Shown here: positions 1 through 8,849 of the stretch, in pieces
How positions within the stretch are numbered: the first letter of the stretch is position 1
Layout: every line of letters starts with the position of its first letter
Source of the DNA: Paenarthrobacter nitroguajacolicus JCM 14115
GTDB taxonomy: Bacteria; Actinomycetota; Actinomycetes; Actinomycetales; Micrococcaceae
DNA: 31,505 nucleotides
Direction: 5' to 3'
Assembly (NCBI GenBank): GCA_001313365.1
Contig: BBFS01000053.1
Location: 1 to 31,505 of the forward strand
The notes under the pieces: model-generated
What the model was told of the DNA's origin: nothing
Databases searched by the model: none
What the model saw: only the letters and a program-made list of their open reading frames with translations
Program-made: the position numbers and the translations under genes

Positions 1-2
1 TC

Positions 3-840
3 TACCTGCAGGTCGGTTTCACCGAGCCGCACCGGGTGCCCTCCGCAAGGGACCGCCCAGGGGTGATGGGTTTCCTTGCCGCTGGCGTGGAACCAGACCT
101 CTCCTTGGGGCATACTGTTCCGGCCCATTTGGTGGACGACGACGGTGCCCGCGAGGAAATCGCCGAGCTCCAAGGCGCGGTCAAACACATGGATGAAGCG
201 TCGGCAGCATCCTTGCGGAACTCGATTCGCTAGGCATCCGCGACCAGACGCTGGTCCTGTTCACCACCGACCACGGGCTTGCCCTGCCCCGCGCCAAATG
301 CACCCTGTACGACGCCGGACTGGGCGTTGCGCTGATGCTTCGGCATCCCGGCAACCCGGCGTGGTCCGGGCGACGCATGCCGGACATCGTCAGTCACGTG
401 GATGTCCTGCCCACCTTGCTTGACTTGGCAGGACTGCCGACTCCGGACGCCTCGCCGGGACCACCCTGCGGCCCGCCGTCGAAGCAGGCGAGGCCACGCG
501 AAGCCACTGTTTCAGCCAGCTGAGCTACCACACGTACTACGACCCCCCCAAACGGTCAGTGCGGACATCCACACACAAACTGATCGTCAACTTTTCCAAC
601 GCACCACGCGCCATGGATCCCACACAATCCTGGATCCACCGCAGCCTGCCGGCGGACCTTGGCGGGCCCACCATCGGCACCAGCCCGGCGACGGAGCTCT
701 ACGACCTCACCACAGACCCTGAGGAACTGGACAACATCGCCGCCCATCCGGAGCAGTCGGAGATCCTCAGGGATCTCTCCGCTGCCCTCTTCGACTGGAT
801 GCGGGAATGCGGCGACCCCCCTCCTCACCGCCCCCTGTAG
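3..840 (+). CDS. Sulfatase, N-sulfoglucosamine sulfohydrolase-like (C-terminal part, frame-broken)
   Basis: Partial: the N-terminus, with the formylglycine Cys/Ser motif, lies before the window. The reconstructed protein has GFTEPHR near the start, then TTDHG followed by LYDAG (the metal-binding Asp-His region and the loop after it), a DVLPTLLDLAGLP segment and a C-terminal subdomain with ELYDLTTDPEE, all typical of type I sulfatases. The spacing DHG...K.TLYD..G resembles heparan N-sulfatase/arylsulfatase A relatives that hydrolyse sulfate esters or sulfamates. One base is missing near 200 and another near 456; the run of C at about 786 again disturbs the last residues, so the exact C-terminus is uncertain. 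It precedes a sugar ABC transporter by about 70 bases, so it may release sulfate from the imported sugar. The exact substrate is inferred, not seen. Confidence 0.8.
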
Positions 841-856
841 CAGCCAGCCGCCATCA

Positions 857-875
857 GATCGCGCTCAGCGCGATC
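857..875. promoter_or_regulatory. Perfect 8-bp inverted repeat before the sugar-binding protein gene
   Basis: GATCGCGC and GCGCGATC flank a 3-base loop (TCA). It lies 32 bases before the ATG of the binding-protein gene and 17 bases after the sulfatase stop. It could be an RNA hairpin that raises or stabilises the binding-protein transcript, or an operator. There is no T-tract, so a strong terminator is unlikely. Confidence 0.5.
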
Positions 876-907
876 CAAGAAGCCACCCTCACCCGAAAGT
901 AGCCACC

Positions 908-2205
908 ATGTTCATTCGAAAGATGCACCGCACCGCTTTGGCGACAGCCGCCGTCGTCACCGCCGCTATGGCGCTCACTGCCTGCGGTTCCGCCGGTTCT
1001 ACAACGTCCGACGGCGGCCAGGCCACCGGCAAGGTGACGCTCTGGATGTACCCCCCCGTCATCAAGGACGAGACGGCCAGCAAGAAGTTCTGGCAGGACA
1101 CCGAGGCCAGCTTCGAGAAGGCAAACCCTGGAATTGACCTGTCCATTGAGCTCCAGACGTTCGACAAGCGGGACGCCCAGATCTCGGCGGCGCTGGCCGC
1201 AGGCTCGGGACCCGACGTCGTGCTCATTACGCCCGACCAGGCAGCTACCTACCGCAACGTTCGCGGACTGCTGCCGGTGGACAAAGCCGTTGAGAAGGAC
1301 AAGGACAGCTTCTATCCCGGCACATTGGAAGCGGCAACGTTCGACAAAGAGGTGTTCGGCGTTCCGCTGTTCCAAAACATCAACACCACGGCGTACAACA
1401 CCAAGATCTTCGCGGACGCAGGAGTGCCGCTGCCCAAGACCTGGGACGATCTCCGGAGCGCCGCGCCGATATTGGCGGAGAAGGGCATCGCCGTGATGGA
1501 TTACGCCGGCAGCCCTGAACAGACGTTGAACCTGTCCTTCTATCCCCTGTTGTGGCAGGCAGGCGGAACCGTCTTCACCGATGACGCCAAGGACATCGCC
1601 TTCGACTCGGAGGCCGGCGTTTCGGCGCTGCAATTGCTGATCGACCTCAAGAAACTCGGTGGACTTCCCGCGGATGCCGCCACGGACGGCCCCCCCAAGG
1701 TTGAGGGTGCACCGATCGCCACGGGCAAGGCAGCAATGCGGGCCACCACATCACTGCCGGAGCTGAAGCAGATGCGCGCCGCGCTTGGTGCCGAAAACGT
1801 TGCCTTGGGTGCTCCGTTGCAGGGCAAGGTCCAGGCGACGTACGGCAACCCCCCCGGATTGCTGGCGCTGACGTCAATCAACAAAAAGGAAAACCGCGAA
1901 GCTGCCTACAAGGTGATGAGCTACCTGAGTTCGGCAGAGTCCCAGAAGGCCTCAACACCGCTGCCGGCAACCTGCCCACGCGGACAGATGCCGCCGCCCT
2001 GGGCACGGACGCCGATTCCCTCGCCATGGCCGAGGCCCTGAAGTCCGCCAACCCCCGGCGAACCGTCCCCCCCGGTCGCACGCCAGGTCATGGGCGCCTC
2101 GCGCCGAACATCCAAGCTGCCCTCCGCGGCGATGTCAGCGCCAAGGAAGCCCTTGACCGTGCTGCCAAAGAAGCCCGCGGCATCCTGCAGCGCTCGGCAT
2201 CCTGA
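908..2205 (+). CDS. ABC transporter sugar-binding lipoprotein (family 1 extracellular solute-binding protein)
   Basis: The protein starts with a positively charged, hydrophobic signal peptide ending in LTAC-G, a lipobox, so it is predicted to be anchored outside the membrane and deliver a sugar to the permeases encoded next. The body has the usual layout of the family: KVTLWMYP, GSGPDVVLITPDQ, FGVPLFQNINTTAYN, PLPKTWDDL and a C-terminal helical region. The first frame runs from ATG 908 to about 1953, where one T seems to be missing (GCC TTC read as GCCTC); the true C-terminus then continues to the TGA at 2203-2205, giving about 430 residues, normal for the family. Three C runs of 7 each add a Pro (YPPV, GPPK, NPPG). 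Confidence 0.88.
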
Positions 2206-2237
2206 GTCCAGCCCAACCACCGATTGGTCACCCCCCC

Positions 2238-3200
2238 ATGTCTGTAAACACCCGCACCAGAACCACGCTGGCCGGCCGACATCCAGAGCTGACGGCGCTA
2301 CCGCTCAAGCCTTTTGGGGGGGCCAAGAAGGCCCGTAGCCGCGAGGCACTGGCCGGCATCCTCTTCGTCCTGCCCACCCTGGTCATTTTCGGTCTCTTCA
2401 AGTTCCTCCCCATCTTCGGGGGGGCCGGTGCCATGAGCCTGACCGAGTACAGCCTCAACGGCGACTTCGAATTCCTGGGCGCAGACAACTACACACGTTT
2501 GGCTGCTGATCCCAACTTCTGGCAAAGCTCAAGGTGACGTTCCTGTACGTGGCGATCTTCGTCCCGTTCATCATCGCCGTATCGCTGGCCGGCGCCGTCC
2601 TCCTGGACAAACTGGTCAGGTTCACCGGAACTTTCCGGGCCCTGCTGTTCATCCCGTACCTCAGCTCATTCGTCATGGCCGGCATCATCTGGACGTGGAT
2701 CTTCTCCACGGAGGGACCGCTGAATGCCGCATTGGTTGGCCTGGGCATGGGCCCCCGTCCCCTTCACGTCCGGGCCCCAACTGCTGGTCCTGCTATCCCT
2801 GGCCGTGGTGTCCGTATGGAAAGGCTTCGGCTACTCCATGCTGATCTTCCTGGCCGGGCTCAAAGCACAACCGGCCGAAGTCCACGAGGCTGCGCGTATT
2901 GACGGGGCCGGCGCTTGGAAATCGTTCTGGTACGTCACGTTGCCCCTGCTGAAGCCCGTGGTGTTCTTTGTCCTGGTCATCGAGACGATCGTCGGATTCC
3001 AGGTCTTCGACACCATCTACGTCATGACTGGAGGCGGACCCGCCCGGGCCAGCCACAGCCTCATCTACTTCCTGTTCGATGAAGGATTCAAGTTCTTCGA
3101 CTTCGGCTATGCCTCGGCCATTGGCGTGGTGCTGTTCGTCATCGTCCTCATCCTGTCGCTCATCCAACAGCGCTTCTTCGAAGGTAAGGACTCCAAGTGA
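2238..3200 (+). CDS. Sugar ABC transporter permease (MalF/UgpA type)
   Basis: A membrane permease of about 320 residues with six predicted membrane segments, for example in LAGILFVLPTLVIFGLF, VTFLYVAIFVPFIIAVSLAG and GVVLFVIVLILSLI. The EAA loop, EAARIDGAGAWKSFW with TLPLLKP, contacts the ATPase and identifies the binding-protein-dependent permease family. The start ATG lies 32 bases after the binding-protein stop. One C is missing near 2527 (FWQS LKV) and one C is extra near 2752, which splits the gene into three frames; two G runs of 7 add a Gly each. The end overlaps the next gene (GTGA). No ATPase gene is present; as in many actinobacteria, a shared MsiK-like ATPase elsewhere may energise it (inference). 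Confidence 0.88.
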
Positions 3201-4092
3201 CTGCCACCGTCTCCAGCCCCCCCGCAGTAGGCGGGCGCACTCCCGGCCAGACCACCGGACCAGCCCCCCCCGCCGCAGCACCGAAAAGCGCCGCCAGCGC
3301 ACCCTGACTTGGGTGCTGGCCGTGATCTCACTCTTCACGGTGGCGCCCCTGATTGCCGTTGCCGTGCTGGCCCTCTCCCCCGGAGGATGCCCCCACGCTC
3401 CCCTACGCGTTGCCGTCGTCTCTGACGCTGGACAACATTGTGCGCATCTTCAACGTGGGCGAATTCCCGCTCTGGCTCTGGAACTCGTTCCTGTACTCGG
3501 CAGTGTCCGTGGTGGTTGTCCTGCTGACGGCTTCCATGGCCGCCTACGCCTTGGCCCGCAAGCGGTTCCCCGGCCGTAACGCGTTGCTGTGGGCCATCAT
3601 CGCCACCATGATGGTACCCGTCCAGGCCACGCTGATCCCCCACCTTCATCCTCATCTCCAAGATGGGCGGCGTGAACACACTGTGGGGCCTGATCCTGCC
3701 CACTCTGGCCAACGCCCAGGCGATTTTCCTCATCCGCCAGTTCGTCCGGGACATGCCGGAGGAACTGTTCGACGCCGCCCGCATCGACGGTGCCGGCGAA
3801 TGGCGGACCTTCTGGCAGATCGTGCTCCCCCCTGATCCGTCCCGTCCTGGCAACCCTGGCCATCTTCGTCTTCCTCTGGCACTGGAACGATCTCCTCTGG
3901 CCGCTGGTAGTGGGCCAATCGGACACCGCGCGGACACTCACCGTCGGCCTGGCAACGTTGAACACCGAGACAGCCTCCACGTCCAACGTCATGGCCGCAA
4001 CGCTGGTCAGCTTCATCCCGTGCCTGGTGATCTTCGCCCTCTTGCAGAAACACATCGTCGCCAGCATCACGCACAGCGGGGTGAAGGGATGA
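3197..4092 (+). CDS. Sugar ABC transporter permease (MalG/UgpE type)
   Basis: Second permease, translationally coupled: GTG at 3197 overlaps the preceding TGA. The reconstructed protein of about 298 residues has a Pro/Ala-rich cytoplasmic N-terminus, TWVLAVISLFTVAPLIAVAVLAL as the first membrane segment (TM1), WNSFLYSAVSVVVVLLTASMAAYALAR, and the EAA loop DAARIDGAGEWRTFWQIVLP, ending in KHIVASITHSGVKG, a typical MalG-like tail. The frame changes in the N-terminal C-rich stretch (about 3215-3270), then gains one C near 3377, 3640 and 3829. Each of these turns a run of 4 or 5 C into one base more. It partners with the upstream permease to form the channel for the sugar bound by the lipoprotein. 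Confidence 0.86.
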
Positions 4093-5014
4093 CGCTTGTT
4101 GCGCCCCCCCTCCGTTTCGGTCTCATCGGCGTCGACTCCCCCCCGCACGCGCCGTCGTTTACGCGGCTCTTCGGCAACGGTTCCGACGGCGTGGTCCCCC
4201 CCGGCGGCATGGTGACGCACGCCTGGAAGGGGGAATCGGCGTCGGACTTTCCGTTGAGCCGCGACCGCATCGATGACTTCGCCGAAGAAGTGAGCGGGCT
4301 GGGCGTCGTCATGTGCGATTCGCCCGAGGCCGTGGCCGAGTCTGCGACGCCTGCTGATTGTGTCCTCCGATGCGCGGACGCACCCCCCGCTACTTTGAGC
4401 GTGTTGCCCCCTACGGCAAACCGATTTACGTGGACACCCGCTTCGCTCCGACTCTCTCTGAGGCCCGCACTATGCTCGCCCAGGCGCAGGCCTCCGGCGC
4501 TTTGGTCCTGGCCGGGTCCCCCCAAGCGGTTCACGCCGGAATTCCAAGCGGTCCTGGCTGGAGGGCCGCGTCAGTCCGTTTCCCTGGACGGGCCCCTGCT
4601 ACCCAGCCCGGCCACCCGGGCCTGGCCTGGTATGGCGTGCACTTGGTTGACCTCGCAGTGGCCGCGCTCGGTGCCGGCCCGGAGGCAGTAACGGTCGACG
4701 CCGGTGGACGTGGAAGCGGTTCAGGCTCCACCTCCGTGACGGTCGCGTGGGGGGGACGGCCGTGAGGCACATCTGGGCGGAGCAGCAGACTGGCACCCCC
4801 CCTTCACCACCGGACGAATCGACGCAGGCTCCGAATTTTCCATCGAGGCCCCGCGAAGCAATGCTCGTGGGACTCCTGGAAGGCCTAGTGACATCGTGCC
4901 GAACGGGCACACCGAACGTGCCTCTTCCCGAAATTCTCAGCATCGTCGCGATTGTGGAAGCCGCCAACAAAAGCCTCGAAGCCGGACTCTCAGTCCCCCC
5001 TCTCACCCAACTAA
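4089..5014 (+). CDS. Gfo/Idh/MocA-like oxidoreductase (badly frame-broken)
   Basis: ATG overlaps the previous stop (ATGA), so it is co-translated with the permeases. The N-terminus RFGLIGVDSP(P)HAPSFTRLF is a Rossmann-type nucleotide-binding start; later pieces (RYFERVAPYGKPIYVDTRFAPTLSEAR, GLAWYGVHLVDLAVAALGAGPEAV) match the layout of the family, in which a lysine after the conserved glycine (GKPIYVD) is usual. The NAD(P) pocket lacks a clean GxGxxG, so it may be a divergent member. At least five frame changes occur between 4350 and 5000. I place the end at the TAA at 5012-5014, which follows if the C run at 4996 is one base too long; the alternative frame reads on through the hairpin and is less likely. 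The substrate is unknown; the context suggests sugar oxidation or epimerisation. Confidence 0.68.
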
Positions 5015-5074
5015 GTAGCAGCAGATGCCCTTTTGAGCTCGCTAAACGGCATCTGCTGCTACTTACTTGGGTTC
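5005..5074. repeat. Intergenic hairpin element, copy 1
   Basis: A perfect 17-bp inverted repeat (5013-5029 with 5048-5064) surrounds an 18-base loop holding TTTTGAGCTC. An outer pair, ACCCAA and TTGGGT, extends it. It begins at the stop of the Gfo/Idh-like gene and ends about 20 bases before the ATG of the sugar kinase. Copies 2 and 3 in this window share CTAAGT, TTTTGAGC or GAGCTC and the flanking ACCCAA/TTGGGT in varying combination. Confidence 0.8.
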
Positions 5075-5092
5075 AACCCCGAAAGATCACTG

Positions 5093-6069
5093 ATGACACT
5101 AAGCTCCACCCCCCCGCTTTGGCCGTCCCGCACCCGGCTGAGCCTCCGCTACGCAAACGGCGAGGATCGGCGTCGACATCGGCGGCACCAAGATAGAAGC
5201 GGTCGCCATCGATCAGGACTGCAAGGTTCTGCACACCGTCCGCCGTCCCACCGGGTTCGGGAATGAAGCGCTTCTCAGCTCGCTCTTCGGCGTCCTCGAC
5301 GAGTTGCGCGGCGCTGAAACCCTGGCGAACTGCACTGTGTCCGGGCTGGGCATCGGAATTCCAGGAACGGTCGATACGGAGTCCGGGTACGTAGCCAATG
5401 CCGTGAACGTTGGCGTCGCCGGATTGGAGCTCGGTAGCTTAGTGGAAGCCGAACTCGGACTTCGTACGGCGGTGGAGAACGACGTCAATGCTGCCGCCAT
5501 CGGAGCCCACTACTTGCTGGCCGACGGCGACGCCTCCGGTTCCAGCGCCTACCTCAATCTCGGCACCGGGCTGGCGGCGGGCTACGTCAGCAAAGGCGTC
5601 GTGTCCGTGGCACGTCCGGAGCTGCGGGCGAAATCGGGCACCTCCCCCCCTCGGGCTGCAGGGCGAGGAATGTCCCTGCGGCCAAAAGGGCTGCTTGGAG
5701 CTCATCGCTTCGGGGTCGGGCATTGCCCGTCAGTGGAAAGGCCCCCCCGGCCAGTGGCCCGCCGTCTCACTTTTTGAGGCAGCGCTCGACGGCGACCCTG
5801 TCGCCAAAGTTGTTCAGCAGCGGTTCTTCGAAGGTGCTGCCACAGCCATTCGAATCCTTGGGCTGACCTACGACCCCGTTTCCATCTACATTGGCGGCGG
5901 CCTGAACGCCCTCGGACAGCCACTTCTCACCGGTATCCAACGGGAGCTTGCCCGGTTCGGCGCTCCCTCCCCCCCATTCCTTTCCGGCCTGGCGCTTGGG
6001 GACCGTGTTCAATTGGTCCCGCAGGGGCTGCCCGTCGGCGCTGTCGGTGCAGCGATCGCCGCCGACTAA
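5093..6069 (+). CDS. ROK-family sugar kinase (amino-sugar or glucose kinase)
   Basis: Phosphorylates a hexose with ATP in the cytoplasm. The ATP-binding motif GVDIGGTKIEA is near residue 25; GLGIGIPGTVD, ENDVNAAAIGAHY with catalytic Asp, LNLGTG, and the zinc motif CPCGQKGCLE, preceded by GEIGHLPLG, identify the ROK family. Reconstructed length is about 325 residues, usual for the family. The ATG at 5093 follows GAAAGA and gives an N-terminus rich in Pro. The frame gains two bases in the C run at 5108-5114, loses one A near 5165, loses one G near 5617 and gains two C near 5645; all lie at short runs. It sits 35 bases before nagB, so GlcN or GlcNAc is the likely substrate; glucose is possible. 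Confidence 0.86.
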
Positions 6070-6104
6070 CTACGCTTTTTCACCAGTTATTCAAAGGAAA
6101 ACCT

Positions 6105-6903
6105 ATGGCAGAAGTCATCATCGTCCGCGACCCCCCCACCGAGGCCGGAAGCGTCGCTGCATCCATCTTTGCGCAGCAGATCACCACGAATCCCGCCACC
6201 GTGCTGGGCCTGGCCACTGGTTCCACGCCACTGACCACCTACGCTGCGCTGGCGGCCGCAGTTGCGGAGGGTCCCATCGACGTCTCCGGAGTACGTGGCT
6301 TCGCTTTGGATGAGTACCTCGGCGTCCCGCCAGAGCACCCGGAGAGCTACCGTTCAGTGATCACCCGCGAGGTCGTGGAGCCATTGGGCCTCAATCCGGA
6401 TTACGTATTCACGCCGCGAGGCACTGGCCCAGGCGTCACCCAGGCCGGAGCGGAATATGAAGCGATGATCACGGAAGCCGGGGGCATCGATATCCAAATC
6501 CTGGGCATCGGTTCCAACGGACATGTGGGATTCAACGAACCCGGGTCCTCCCTGGCCTCCACCACCCGAATCAAAGCACTGGCCGAACAAACACGCAAGG
6601 ACAACGCACGGTTCTTCGATTCCCCCGGACGAGGTGCCAACCCACTGCATCACCCAAGGTCTGGGCACCATCCTCCGGGCGAAGCAGTTGGTCCTCCTGG
6701 CTTTCGGAGCAAACAAGGCGCAGGCCGTTGCAGCGGCGTTGGAGGGGGGGCCAGTCTCATCCGCCGTGCCCGGTTCAGTGATCCAGCAGCACGCGCGGGC
6801 CACAGTGATCATCGACGAAGCGGCGCCGCGGGGGTTGGCTCACGCCGCGTACTACCGGCACGCCTGGCGATCGGCGCAGGACCTGCATGAAGTAGATTTC
6901 TAA
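6105..6903 (+). CDS. nagB: Glucosamine-6-phosphate deaminase
   Basis: Converts glucosamine-6-phosphate to fructose-6-phosphate and ammonia, feeding amino sugars into glycolysis. LGLATGSTPL, GFALDEYLG, SYRSVI, the active-site GIGSNGHVGFNEPGSS and TRIKALAEQTR are characteristic, followed after a frame break by DEVPTHCITQGLGTILRAK and PGSVIQQH...IIDEAA. Start ATG follows AAAGGAAA at good spacing. One C is extra near 6624 (TCCCCGGAC read with 5 C). Two runs of 7 add a residue: DPPTEAG for DPTEAG and LEGGPV for LEGPV, both at positions that are one residue shorter in the family. It closes the sugar operon. About 265 residues, normal length. Confidence 0.95.
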
Positions 6904-6953
6904 TCGGGGGGGCAGAACGCTCCCCGACTCGCAGTAAAAGGGGGGGGCCAAGT

Positions 6954-7805
6954 ATGGACCACACCGTCCATCCGTCACGTTGGAAAGCATTCTGGGACAA
7001 GGGTGGTTGGTGGCGGGCCATCCTGCTGACCGTCCTCTATATGGCGATCTACCTTGGCGCTGGCCTGGTGATCGGGACCATCGCGGGCGACCAAGTTGTC
7101 GCCGAAGATATCTTCCGAACACCCCAGAGCGTCTTCGTCGGCCTGACGCTTTCGTTAATTATTGGCAGCGTGGCCCTGGCTGCGTTCGTGTACTCCGTGG
7201 GCTGGTTCAAACCGCTGTTCGCTCCTCAGCCAGTAAAGGGGAACTGGTGGATGTGGGTAGCGCCGTTCTTCCTGGTGGCCGCCATCGTGCTCCGATTCCT
7301 GGGCATCAACTACGGCAGTTACCAGGCATCGGTAGTGCTCATCACGCTGCTCACGGGCTTGCTGATTGGCTTTGCCGAGGAAATCCTGACCCGCGGCATC
7401 GTGGTGAAAATGCTGCGCGACTCGGGAAAGTCCGAGTGGGTTGTCATGGTGCTGTCTTCCTTGGTCTTTGCTCTCATGCACTCAGCAAATGCCTTGTCAG
7501 GTATGCCGATCTTCACCGTGTTGGTGACCATCGCTTTCACGTTTGGCTTCGGCATCTGCATGTACCTGACCCTGCGGGTCACAGGCAACTTGATCTGGCC
7601 CATGATTCTGCATGCCCTCTATGACCCCACACTCTTCCTGTCCACGGGCGGCATTGACCAGGCGGCTGCGGGACCCCCAGAGCCGCTGGTGTTGCTGGCC
7701 GGTCCCGCCAACATGGTCTACATCCTGATCGCTGTCGTTGCCCTCATCGTGGTGCGGGGACGTGCGCAGCACGCCCCCCCGCTCGCCCCTGCGACAGTGC
7801 ACTAG
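6954..7805 (+). CDS. CPBP-family intramembrane metalloprotease
   Basis: An integral membrane protein of 283 residues, unbroken in this window, with about eight hydrophobic segments. The three CPBP/Abi motifs are present: EEILTRG (Glu-Glu...Arg) near residue 143, VFALMHS with a conserved His near 176 and HALYD near 221, which form the zinc site of type II CAAX prenyl protease relatives. Bacterial members act in membrane protein processing or bacteriocin self-immunity; the target here is unknown. The gene seems monocistronic, 50 bases after nagB and ended by a strong hairpin. A G run of 8 just before the ATG occupies the ribosome-binding position and may be miscalled. Confidence 0.9.
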   Translation: MDHTVHPSRWKAFWDKGGWWRAILLTVLYMAIYLGAGLVIGTIAGDQVVAEDIFRTPQSVFVGLTLSLIIGSVALAAFVYSVGWFKPLFAPQPVKGNWWMWVAPFFLVAAIVLRFLGINYGSYQASVVLITLLTGLLIGFAEEILTRGIVVKMLRDSGKSEWVVMVLSSLVFALMHSANALSGMPIFTVLVTIAFTFGFGICMYLTLRVTGNLIWPMILHALYDPTLFLSTGGIDQAAAGPPEPLVLLAGPANMVYILIAVVALIVVRGRAQHAPPLAPATVH

Positions 7806-7824
7806 ATTCAGGTGCCCGGACAGA

Positions 7825-7875
7825 AAACAGAAGCGTTCGACGGCGGGTGCGTACCGCCGTCGAACGCTTCTGTTT
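7825..7875. terminator. Bidirectional terminator-like hairpin, 22-bp perfect stem
   Basis: Arms at 7825-7846 and 7854-7875 pair perfectly over 22 bp around a 7-base loop (GTGCGTA), beginning AAACAG and ending CTGTTT, so both strands read A-rich then T-rich. It lies between the convergent CPBP protease (ends 7805) and the hydrolase (ends 7877), just where a shared terminator is expected. Confidence 0.88.
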
Positions 7876-7876
7876 G

Positions 7877-8723
7877 CTACTGGTCCTGCCAGCCGGATGG
7901 CGGCGGTGCGTCCAGGAATGTGGTCACAACGTCCAGCACAAGGTTGGTCCTCGCCAGGCCGAAGAAGTGTGTGGTGCCCGGAAAGACAGCGAGCTGCGAG
8001 GCGGGTACGCCCTCAAAATCACCATTCACGTCACCCCCCCGCGCAGCTGGAGGAACCGCACCGCGTGCTCAAGTTTGACCATGTCGGAGTCCCCCCCGAC
8101 CGTGATCAAGGTAGGGGCCTGGATTCCGCGGATCTCCTCATCCGACCATCCCTTTGACCCGGTGTCGTAGCCGCCGAGCTTGGTCAGGAGTCCTTGCAGG
8201 TGCTCGTGATCCGGGTGCGGCGAGACGGTCAGGTACCGCTGCTCCATGGGAGTTCCCGCGATCATGTCCACGGTCATCTCGGTGACAGCCTCAGCGTTTC
8301 CACCGCGATCGCCGTCGGGGTTGAACGACACCGACGACACGATGAGCTTCCGGATGAGCTGGGGGGGGTGTTTGATCGCCAGATGCAGTGCAACAGCCCC
8401 CGCCAACACTGAAGCCGAAGACATCAATCTCCCCCAACGCCCAGATGTTTCAGAAGACCGACGACGTCCGAGGCCAAGTCAGCCGTGTTCAACGCGCGGT
8501 CGATGTCGTTGGTTCTGCCATGACCTTGGAAGTCCGTGGCGATAACCCTGCGATCCGCTGACAAGGCCGGGATAAGCGCACCGAATTGCTGCTCGATGTC
8601 GAACAGCCCGCCATGCAGGAGCAGCAAAGGCGTGCCACCGGAACCGTGGAGTTCGTAGTACATCCGTAGTCCGTTGATCTCTGCGTAACCGGTCTCCGGG
8701 GGGGATGGTGTTGGCTGGTCCAT
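7877..8723 (-). CDS. Alpha/beta hydrolase
   Basis: A cytoplasmic alpha/beta-fold hydrolase of about 280 residues. The N-terminus has LRMYYELHG, LLLLHGGLFD with the oxyanion His-Gly, and VIATDFQGHGRTNDIDR. The nucleophile elbow is GFSVGGA (GxSxG), recovered by removing one extra G at each of two runs near 8400 and 8435. The catalytic Asp is likely in TLITVGGDSDMV and the His in the TTHFF segment near the C-terminus, read in another frame after the run near 8035. The start ATG is preceded at 6 bases by GGAGGA. The substrate cannot be told. The stop TAG abuts the shared terminator. Confidence 0.85.
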
Positions 8724-8729
8724 CGCTTG

Positions 8730-8735
8730 TCCTCC
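8730..8735 (-). promoter_or_regulatory. Strong ribosome-binding site of the hydrolase
   Basis: GGAGGA on the minus strand, six bases before the ATG at 8723-8721. It settles the start. Confidence 0.75.
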
Positions 8736-8802
8736 GCTCTTGATATCCCCTTTCCCGCGCCAGGCTTGCTTCCAGCTGAGGGTCGGCCTATGGTGGCAGG
8801 AG

Positions 8803-8837
8803 TTTCACCACTTTCACCAGTTTCACCCGGTTTCACC
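8803..8837. repeat. Four tandem TTTCACC repeats before the AAA ATPase gene
   Basis: TTTCACC occurs at 8803, 8812, 8821 and 8831, that is with 9, 9 and 10 base spacing, close to one DNA turn, so all copies face the same side of the helix. The array ends 12 bases before the ATG of the ATPase and just before its GGAGGG. It lies in the divergent region shared with the hydrolase. Such spacing suits a multimeric DNA-binding protein; it is far too short for CRISPR. Confidence 0.8.
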
Positions 8838-8849
8838 CAAGGAGGGTGT

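Noticed and set aside
854..1633. Antisense gene of 259 residues on the minus strand
   Set aside because: It mirrors the binding-protein gene, has no motif and reflects high GC third positions. The same holds for 16921-17784 and 18590-19810 on the minus strand.
4747..5196. Gfo/Idh-like protein reading on through hairpin copy 1 into the kinase leader
   Set aside because: The tail would be encoded by the hairpin. Shortening the C run near 4996 by one gives a stop at 5014, at the edge of the repeat, as for the other copies.
8803..8837. CRISPR array
   Set aside because: Seven-base repeats with 2-3 base gaps cannot be CRISPR repeats and spacers; no cas gene is present.
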